Shown here: positions 15,282-19,792 of the stretch, one piece after another
Position numbering within the stretch: position 1 is the first letter of the stretch
Layout: every line of letters begins with the position of its first letter
From: an uncultured Clostridia bacterium
GTDB taxonomy: Bacteria > Bacillota > Clostridia > TANB77 > UBA1234
DNA: 19,792 nt
Assembly: GCA_934149305.1 (NCBI GenBank)
Contig: CAKPEF010000022.1
Span: 1-19,792, forward strand
Direction of reading: 5' to 3'
The notes under the pieces: generated by a model
What the model was told of the DNA's origin: nothing
The model's input: only the letters and a program-made list of their open reading frames with translations
The model's database searches: none
Position numbers and translations under genes: made by a program

Positions 15282-16085
15282 TTATTGCCACTTGCCTCTT
15301 TGGTTTATCAAGTTTTGAAGCAAGACGATGCACTGGTACATTAGAGTTGCCACTACTCCTAGAATTATTACGCTAGTCATTACCAAATCTAGTTTGAATA
15401 CCTGACCACCATAAACTATTAGATAACCAAGTCCTGCTTTTGAGACTAAGAATTCTCCTGTAATTACGCCAACCATCGAAAGTCCGATGCTTACCTTAAA
15501 GACGTTTAAAAGTACTGGAACATTGGATGGAAATACTATCTTTGTAAACACTTGAAATTTGTTTGCACCAAATGCTTCTGCCATTTTTATCTTGTTTATA
15601 TCTGTTGCAATAAAACCGTTTAGCATTTCTAGAATTGTAACAATAATTGATATTGCTAGAGCCATTGCTATTATTGCTTTTGCTCCTGCTCCAACCCAAA
15701 TTATTATTATTGGTCCTAATGCAACTTTTGGCAAGCTGTTTAAGACTACTAGAAATGGTGCTAAAACTTTAGAGAAAAACGGTGACCACCAAAGTGCTGA
15801 TGCTATCAAGGTTCCAAAAATTGTACCGAGTAAAAATCCTACAATTGTTTCTAAACATGTTATGCCGATGTGTTTTAGCAATCCGTTTGAAAGCATGCCT
15901 ATGAAAGTCGCCACTATCTGGCTTGGTTTGCTAGTTATAAAACTATCAATAAGCCCAATGCTTGCAAGCATCTCCCAAAGGATTACAAAAAACATTAAAA
16001 TGCCGATTTGCGTTATTCTTATCAGTATCTTGTTTTGCTTTTTCTTTGCAAGATAGGCTTTCCGCTCCTTTGAAAGATTATTCAC
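15282..16085 (-). CDS. ABC transporter permease, SsuC/TauC type
   Basis: 267 residues from a GTG start at 16085. I chose this over an ATG at 16115 because AAGGAG lies about 10 bases before the GTG and nothing lies before the ATG. It overlaps the end of the ATPase gene by 8 bases, implying translational coupling. A basic cytoplasmic N-terminus is followed by about six membrane helices. The coupling loop EAFGANKFQVFTKIVFPSNVP (about 190-210) is the EAA motif that contacts the ATPase. This is the binding-protein-dependent transport inner-membrane fold of the NitT/TauT family. Confidence 0.9.
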   Translation of the reverse strand: MNNLSKERKAYLAKKKQNKILIRITQIGILMFFVILWEMLASIGLIDSFITSKPSQIVATFIGMLSNGLLKHIGITCLETIVGFLLGTIFGTLIASALWWSPFFSKVLAPFLVVLNSLPKVALGPIIIIWVGAGAKAIIAMALAISIIVTILEMLNGFIATDINKIKMAEAFGANKFQVFTKIVFPSNVPVLLNVFKVSIGLSMVGVITGEFLVSKAGLGYLIVYGGQVFKLDLVMTSVIILGVVATLMYQCIVLLQNLINQRGKWQ

Positions 16086-16845
16086 TGTTATTAAGCTCCT
16101 TCCATACATTATCAAAATAGTAACTGAATTTTTGGTTATCTCTGCAAGTTAGTGGTGTGCGGTTTTTCATCTCAAAATCTATCTTGTAGACTTTTTTGAT
16201 GCTAGATGGTCTTTTGCTTAGGACTATGATTTCATCAGACATGCTTATACTTTCTGGAATATCGTGTGTCACCATGATTGTAATTTTATTTTCTGCCTTG
16301 ATTATTTTATACACATCTTCTGTTACAGAAAGCCTTGTTTGATAATCAAGAGCCGAAAATGCCTCATCTAGCAAAAGTACATCGGGATTTGTTGCAAGCG
16401 TTCTAATTAAAGCTACCCTCTGTCTCATTCCACCAGATAATTGACTGGGATACCTGTCTTTAAATTCATAGAGTCCATATTTTTTTAGTAAATGCTTTGC
16501 GTAGCTTTCAGTTTCTTTAGTTACCATTTTTCTTATTTCGAGACCTAAGAGTACATTTTTGTAAATTGTCCGCCAATCTAAAAGATAATCGCGTTGCAAC
16601 ATATAGCCAATATTGCAACTTCTGCTTGTGAGTACGGAATTATCCATATAAATTGTGCCAGAGCTAGTATTTTCGAGTCCTGAGATGATAGAAAGAAGAG
16701 TCGATTTTCCACATCCGCTAGGACCAACTATACTCGTAAAATGTCCTCTTTCAAATGTATAGCTAAAGTTTTCAATTGCCATTGTTTCTGCATCTTCGTC
16801 TTGATAGATTTTGCATATGTTTTTAAGTGTGAGACATTTGCACAT
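16078..16845 (-). CDS. ABC transporter ATP-binding protein, SsuB/TauB type
   Basis: 255 residues, first gene of the operon, with AAGGAG 7 bases before the ATG. All ATPase motifs are intact: Walker A GPSGCGKST (41-49), Q-loop Gln84 in YMLQRDYLLDW, signature LSGGM (136-140), Walker B VLLLDE (156-161), and the switch His194 in THD. The YMLQ-D-LLDW pattern is characteristic of the NitT/TauT family. It powers uptake of the substrate delivered by the lipoprotein encoded downstream. One copy of the 76-bp direct repeat occupies the upstream region. Confidence 0.95.
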   Translation of the reverse strand: MCKCLTLKNICKIYQDEDAETMAIENFSYTFERGHFTSIVGPSGCGKSTLLSIISGLENTSSGTIYMDNSVLTSRSCNIGYMLQRDYLLDWRTIYKNVLLGLEIRKMVTKETESYAKHLLKKYGLYEFKDRYPSQLSGGMRQRVALIRTLATNPDVLLLDEAFSALDYQTRLSVTEDVYKIIKAENKITIMVTHDIPESISMSDEIIVLSKRPSSIKKVYKIDFEMKNRTPLTCRDNQKFSYYFDNVWKELNNSE

Positions 16846-16880
16846 GTTTTTTCTCCTTTTTGAAAATTTATTTTATAGTA

Positions 16881-16956
16881 ATAATGTATTCTTTATGAGA
16901 AAAAGTGTGCATACATATATACAAATTATACTTTTGAGATTGTAAAGTAACTTATA
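16881..16956. repeat. 76-bp direct repeat, left copy
   Basis: 73 of 76 bases match the right copy at 18135-18210, in the same orientation, exactly 1254 bp away. Differences are at 16936, 16947 and 16949. Similarity stops sharply at both ends. Read on the minus strand it contains TTTACA, 17 bp and TGTATA, a weak promoter that would fire into the ABC operon. The rest of 16846-17057 is AT-rich noncoding DNA. Confidence 0.95.
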
Positions 16957-17057
16957 AAAATAAATATACAAAAATAATTACTAATGCTATTCGTTTCTTA
17001 TATGGCAAACTCATTCTTGTCTATGATTTTTTAATTACACTATATATGCCACATGAT

Positions 17058-17927
17058 TTATTCATTTTTATTTTCAATTGTTTTTTTATTATCTAATTTA
17101 GTTATTCCAATAATATTGCTGTCATTTGCCAAAATTGTCATCTGCCTTTTTGCAGTCATATTAAATTTTTCAAGCCTATCTTTTTGACTGATATTATTTT
17201 CTATCATACTAGCATTTAATACTTCTAAGTTTGCTAAAACCACCAAATATAAAATATCAGTGTAATCTCTAATATTGCCATCTAATTCTGAATTACTTTC
17301 TCTCCATTCTTTCGCTGTCATTCCAAATAAAGCTACATTTATTACATCTGCTTCATTTGCATACACAAATAATTTTTGTTTATCTGTAAGTGTTGGCACT
17401 ATATTTTCTTTAATACTATCCGTATGAATTCTATAATTTGTCTTAGATAAACTTCTTCTTACCGACCATCCTATCTTTTCTTGATATGTTTCATTATATT
17501 TTAATCTTTCAAATTCTTGGATTAAATATAATTTAAAAGCAGGATCTATCCAAGAAGCGAACTCTAAAGCAATATCAGGATGAGCAAATGTACCACCATC
17601 GTATTTTCCTCTTTTACTTACAAAACCTTTTGCATTAGTGGTGCTAATCCATCTAGATGGGCTCATAGTAAAAGACTGATTTGCCGAATCATTTTTAAAC
17701 TCGCGAGATTCCGCTAGTTTAAAATCTTCATTAAATAATTCTTCCCATAAGCAATAAAAATCAAACGAACTTTTATTACTCATCCATTTTATTATGACAT
17801 CCCCTGGATTATTAGGATTCTTATATCTTGCCAAATCAGTAAGTGAAATATAATCTTTATTTACAATTCTCATAACGCCTATTAAATTATCTTTTACATT
17901 TATTTTAGCTGTAATTTTGTTATTCAT
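17058..17927 (-). CDS. KilA-N domain protein
   Basis: 289 residues. I chose the ATG at 17927 because GGAGGG lies about 5 bases before it. A TTG at 17939 and an ATG at 17930 are possible but closer to or inside that site. The N-terminal half has the KilA-N signature: YISLTDLARYKNP, an IIKWMSN segment, then KRGKYDGGTFAHPDIALEFASWIDPAFKLYLIQEFERL (about 100-145), the DNA-binding core found in phage antirepressors and in stand-alone bacterial proteins. The C-terminal half (about 170-289) is helical with a KEW motif and is not recognised. It is among the most AT-rich genes in the window and sits between two 76-bp direct repeats. It could be a regulator or a phage-defence or antirepressor gene; context does not settle this. 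Confidence 0.9.
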   Translation of the reverse strand: MNNKITAKINVKDNLIGVMRIVNKDYISLTDLARYKNPNNPGDVIIKWMSNKSSFDFYCLWEELFNEDFKLAESREFKNDSANQSFTMSPSRWISTTNAKGFVSKRGKYDGGTFAHPDIALEFASWIDPAFKLYLIQEFERLKYNETYQEKIGWSVRRSLSKTNYRIHTDSIKENIVPTLTDKQKLFVYANEADVINVALFGMTAKEWRESNSELDGNIRDYTDILYLVVLANLEVLNASMIENNISQKDRLEKFNMTAKRQMTILANDSNIIGITKLDNKKTIENKNE

Positions 17928-17976
17928 CATTCCCTCCAAATCTGTATTTTAAATTTTATTCTACAATTTTTCGTCT

Positions 17977-18004
17977 TTTGTAGTTATTAAGAATTTATTG
18001 ACAA
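17977..18004 (-). promoter_or_regulatory. candidate promoter of the KilA-N gene with overlapping inverted repeat
   Basis: On the minus strand TTGTCA (18004-17999) and TACAAA (17982-17977) are 16 bp apart. An inverted repeat, CTACAA (17961-17966) and TTGTAG (17978-17983), overlaps the -10 box and likely start site. It could be an operator for autoregulation by the KilA-N protein, though 6-bp arms in AT-rich DNA are weak evidence. The 365-base gap 17928-18292 also holds a 7-bp inverted repeat (ACAGAAA and TTTCTGT, 18098-18118) and the right 76-bp repeat. Confidence 0.35.
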
Positions 18005-18134
18005 ATGAATTTTTTCTTCAAAGATATTCTTTATATGCGAGTTTCCTCCAAAACTTATTTTTGGTCTAATTACATTTTGAATATTTATCATAATTTTACA
18101 GAAAACATTTGTTTCTGTCAATAGTCAAAAATAT

Positions 18135-18210
18135 ATAATGTATTCTTTATGAGAAAAAGTGTGCATACATATATACAAATTATACTTTTAAGATTGTAAA
18201 TTGACTTATA
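18135..18210. repeat. 76-bp direct repeat, right copy
   Basis: Partner of 16881-16956 (73/76 identical, same orientation). It ends in TTGACTTATA, where the left copy reads GTAACTTATA. The change creates the likely -35 box of the deacetylase gene. Together the two copies bound a 1254-bp unit holding the KilA-N gene. Confidence 0.95.
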
Positions 18211-18230
18211 TGAAAATGAAAAGTTACTAT
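18201..18230 (+). promoter_or_regulatory. candidate sigma-A promoter of the deacetylase gene
   Basis: TTGACT (18201-18206), an 18-bp spacer and TACTAT (18225-18230) lie 62 bases before the ATG at 18293. The -35 box falls at the right edge of the 76-bp repeat and uses two of the three bases that differ between copies. Confidence 0.5.
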
Positions 18231-18292
18231 AAAGTAAGTTATGTACACAGCATATAAATGAACACAACTATATTTTATAAAGGAGAACTCAC

Positions 18293-19060
18293 ATGAAATT
18301 TATATTTATTACTAAAAAGAAAATTCTTATTTCTCTTATCCTTTTGCTTATTAGTATAAATTTATCGATTTTATTTGGAAATGCTAATATGCAAGAAACG
18401 GTTGCTAATATTACTTCTGAAGAGGATTTACAGCTTCTTTTGAAATCCGATTATAAAATTGCTTATTTGACATTCGATGATGGTCCAACTCAAAAGATGA
18501 CACCAAAAATATTAGATATTCTTGAAAAGGAAAATGTGCCTGCTACTTTTTTTGTTGTTGGCAAACATGTAAAAGAACATCCCGAACTTGTTAAAAGAGC
18601 ATATGATTCAGGGCACTATATTGCCAATCACACTTTTTCGCATAATAATTCAAAAATATATAAAAGTACCGAAAATTTTATAAATGAAATTGTAAACACT
18701 GATAAAGAAATTGCATCAGCTCTTGAATTAGAAAGTTACTGTTCGCATGTTTTTAGGTTTCCTGAAGGATACATGACAAATAAATACCGAAAGGAAAAAG
18801 AAAAGGGGTTAGAAGCTTTAAAAGAAATGGATTATGTATATGTAGATTGGAATTGCCTTAATAAAGATTCTGAAACAAAATGTTCTAATAATCAACTTAT
18901 AAATAATTTAATAAAAAGCTCTAAAAACAAAAAGTCACTTGTTGTTTTAATGCACGATACTGGCGATGTAAATAACACTGATGAAGTTTTAGAAGCATCT
19001 ATAGAGTATTTAAAAGAAAAAGGATATGAATTTAGAAATTTTTATGATTTTTTTGATTAG
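18293..19060 (+). CDS. membrane-anchored polysaccharide deacetylase (NodB domain, carbohydrate esterase family 4)
   Basis: 255 residues after AAAGGAG. A signal-anchor helix lies at about 10-28. The NodB domain follows with its metal and catalytic motifs: TFDDGP (D62, D63), H113-TFS-H117, RFPEGY (155-160), D185-W and LMHD (H221, D222). The general base, zinc ligands and catalytic His all look present, so the enzyme should remove acetyl groups from an extracellular polymer. N-acetylglucosamine or N-acetylmuramic acid of peptidoglycan is the usual target of Firmicute relatives such as the PgdA and PdaA groups. The RFPEGYMT variant of motif 3 is close to PdaA-like enzymes, but the substrate cannot be fixed. 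It is a single gene with its own promoter and terminator. Confidence 0.93.
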   Translation: MKFIFITKKKILISLILLLISINLSILFGNANMQETVANITSEEDLQLLLKSDYKIAYLTFDDGPTQKMTPKILDILEKENVPATFFVVGKHVKEHPELVKRAYDSGHYIANHTFSHNNSKIYKSTENFINEIVNTDKEIASALELESYCSHVFRFPEGYMTNKYRKEKEKGLEALKEMDYVYVDWNCLNKDSETKCSNNQLINNLIKSSKNKKSLVVLMHDTGDVNNTDEVLEASIEYLKEKGYEFRNFYDFFD

Positions 19061-19078
19061 ATATCATTTATATATGCA

Positions 19079-19115
19079 AAGAAAGATGCCCTTTTTAGAG
19101 CATCTTTCCTTTAAT
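19079..19115. terminator. terminator between the convergent deacetylase and spoVG genes
   Basis: GAAAGATGC (19081-19089) and GCATCTTTC (19100-19108) form a perfect 9-bp stem. Downstream on the + strand is CTTTAATATTTTT, and on the minus strand TTTGCATA. It probably serves both genes, with imperfect T tracts. Confidence 0.75.
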
Positions 19116-19119
19116 ATTT

Positions 19120-19404
19120 TTATTCTTCAACAGAACCTTCAGCTGGCTCTTTAAGTACTCTTTCATACTCATCTAAAATTGCTTTTTGAATCATACTTCT
19201 TGTTTCAGAATTAATTGGATGAGCTATGTCTTTCCATTCTCCCTTTGGAGTCTTTCTGCTTGGCATAGCAATGAAAGTTTCTGTAGCGCTTTCAATAACT
19301 TTGATATCATGTACTGCGAAAGCATCATCAAATGTTACTGAAGCAACAGCTTTCATTCTGTTTTCAGATTCTACTTTTCTAACTTTTACGTCTGTGATTT
19401 GCAT
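19120..19404 (-). CDS. spoVG: SpoVG, RNA-binding/septation regulatory protein
   Basis: 94 residues from the ATG at 19404. A longer frame to 19470 exists, but SpoVG proteins begin M-x-[IV]-TDV, matching MQITDVKVRKVE here, and AAAGGA lies about 11 bases before this ATG. Recognisable motifs are RMKAVASVTFDDAFAVHDIKVIE, FIAMPSRKTPKGEWKDIAHPIN and the SxTR-x-MIQKAILDEY helix. SpoVG is a small conserved protein of Firmicutes that binds nucleic acid, mainly RNA. It affects sporulation, septation and virulence traits, and also occurs in non-sporulating species, so it does not prove sporulation. Confidence 0.97.
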   Translation of the reverse strand: MQITDVKVRKVESENRMKAVASVTFDDAFAVHDIKVIESATETFIAMPSRKTPKGEWKDIAHPINSETRSMIQKAILDEYERVLKEPAEGSVEE

Positions 19405-19458
19405 TAAAACGCACGTCCTTTCTATTTTGAGTTGCTGACTTTCGCCAACTAAATCTAT

Positions 19459-19486
19459 ATTACTACACATATTTTCAAAATCCTGC
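19459..19486 (-). promoter_or_regulatory. candidate sigma-H promoter of spoVG
   Basis: On the minus strand GCAGGATTT (19486-19478) matches the sigma-H -35 consensus RNAGGAWWW. After 11 bp comes GTAGTAAT (19466-19459), close to the -10 consensus RNNGAAT. spoVG is the classic sigma-H target in Bacillus subtilis, which supports the call. Confidence 0.5.
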
Positions 19487-19506
19487 TAATTTTCTTTATT
19501 TTTTTG

Positions 19507-19618
19507 TATAATGACATAAATATTTTATTTTTCTTCTCTTAAAATTGCACTTATGTAACGTAGTACTCAATTACTGTTCAGACTTAAATCAAACAAGTAC
19601 TGAAAAGTAATGTTTTTT
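19507..19618 (+). ncRNA. possible short transcript ending at a terminator-like hairpin
   Basis: ATTACTGTTCAG (19570-19581) pairs with CTGAAAAGTAAT (19600-19611) with one mismatch and an 18-base loop, followed by G and T6 (19613-19618). This is a good terminator shape on the + strand, yet no + strand gene precedes it after 19060. A TATAAT (19507-19512) with no convincing -35 box could start a transcript of about 100 bases. It could equally be an attenuator for a gene beyond the window. Confidence 0.35.
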
Positions 19619-19649
19619 ATGGAGCACACCTAAGCTTAAGCTACATTTA
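19617..19649. repeat. degenerate relative of the left-end tandem repeat motif
   Basis: TTATGGAGCAC (19617-19627) and GCTACATTTA (19640-19649) are identical to 83-93 and 104-113 in the left array. The intervening palindrome is replaced by one based on AAGCTT. This suggests a short interspersed element present at both ends of the window. From 19650 to the end I see AT-rich DNA with no certain gene. An ATG at 19780 could begin a gene to the right. Confidence 0.55.
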
Positions 19650-19792
19650 ATACATACTTGCCATTTGGGAAGTGTGAATAATAACCGTACTCATACATAT
19701 TTTACGGTTTTTGGCATATTATAGGTTTAAAATAGATATGTCACAAAAATAAATATTGAAAGAGAGTACCGAAAATGTTAAGGTTTAAATAT

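Noticed and set aside
16086..16115. Upstream ATG start for the permease
   Set aside because: No ribosome binding site before it, and it would overlap the ATPase gene by 38 bases; the GTG at 16085 has AAGGAG.
16846..17057. Thiamine pyrophosphate or other riboswitch before the NitT/TauT-type transporter
   Set aside because: I found no CTGAGA-type core or other conserved riboswitch motif; the region is mostly the 76-bp repeat.
19405..19470. N-terminal extension of spoVG to 19470
   Set aside because: SpoVG proteins start at the MQITDV position; the extension has no family similarity and lacks a ribosome binding site.
19780..19792. Partial gene starting at the right edge
   Set aside because: Only a few codons are visible and the upstream ribosome binding site is weak.

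Overview
The window looks like chromosomal DNA from a low-G+C, monoderm member of the Firmicutes, probably an anaerobic clostridial lineage. The evidence is strongly AT-rich DNA, strong AGGAGG-type ribosome binding sites, spoVG, a peptidase-S11 D,D-carboxypeptidase, a membrane-anchored NodB-type deacetylase, a VanW-like lipoprotein, and a Tad/Flp-like assembly operon with no outer-membrane secretin. Species cannot be named from the sequence alone.

Layout. Positions 1-259 hold a 115-bp tandem repeat (two copies plus a partial third). A VanW-domain lipoprotein gene follows (437-1166, + strand), broken by a one-base frameshift, and ends at a bidirectional terminator. An 11-kb, 11-gene operon then runs leftward from 12223 to 1258. 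In transcription order it encodes a CpaB/RcpC-like SAF protein, two CpaE-like proteins with degenerate P-loops, a CpaF/TadA-like ATPase with an N-terminal membrane anchor, a single-chain TadB-TadC-like platform, two near-identical pilin-like proteins, three further pilin-like or minor-pilin proteins, and a larger protein ending in a His/Cys cluster that looks like a zinc site. Three hairpins lie between cistrons, two of them bracketing the duplicated pilin pair. I read this as a divergent Tad-like surface appendage or secretion system. It is the most interesting part of the window.

Divergent from that operon is a small DUF4282-like membrane protein (12427-12852). Next come a leftward D,D-carboxypeptidase gene, whose Shine-Dalgarno lies inside a 13-bp inverted repeat, and a leftward NitT/TauT-type ABC transporter operon (ATPase, permease, lipoprotein). 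The lipoprotein gene is visibly richer in G+C than its neighbours. A very AT-rich gene for a KilA-N-domain protein follows, flanked by two 76-bp direct repeats (73/76 identical) 1254 bp apart, which suggests a mobile or recombinational cassette. The right end has a rightward polysaccharide deacetylase, a leftward spoVG with a candidate sigma-H promoter, and about 390 bp of noncoding DNA. That noncoding DNA contains a terminator-like hairpin and a degenerate relative of the motif found in the left-end tandem repeat.

How the genes may work together. Several products act at the cell surface: the appendage operon, carboxypeptidase, deacetylase and VanW protein. The ABC transporter and KilA-N gene look like later arrivals. 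No tRNA, rRNA, CRISPR array or transposase was recognised.
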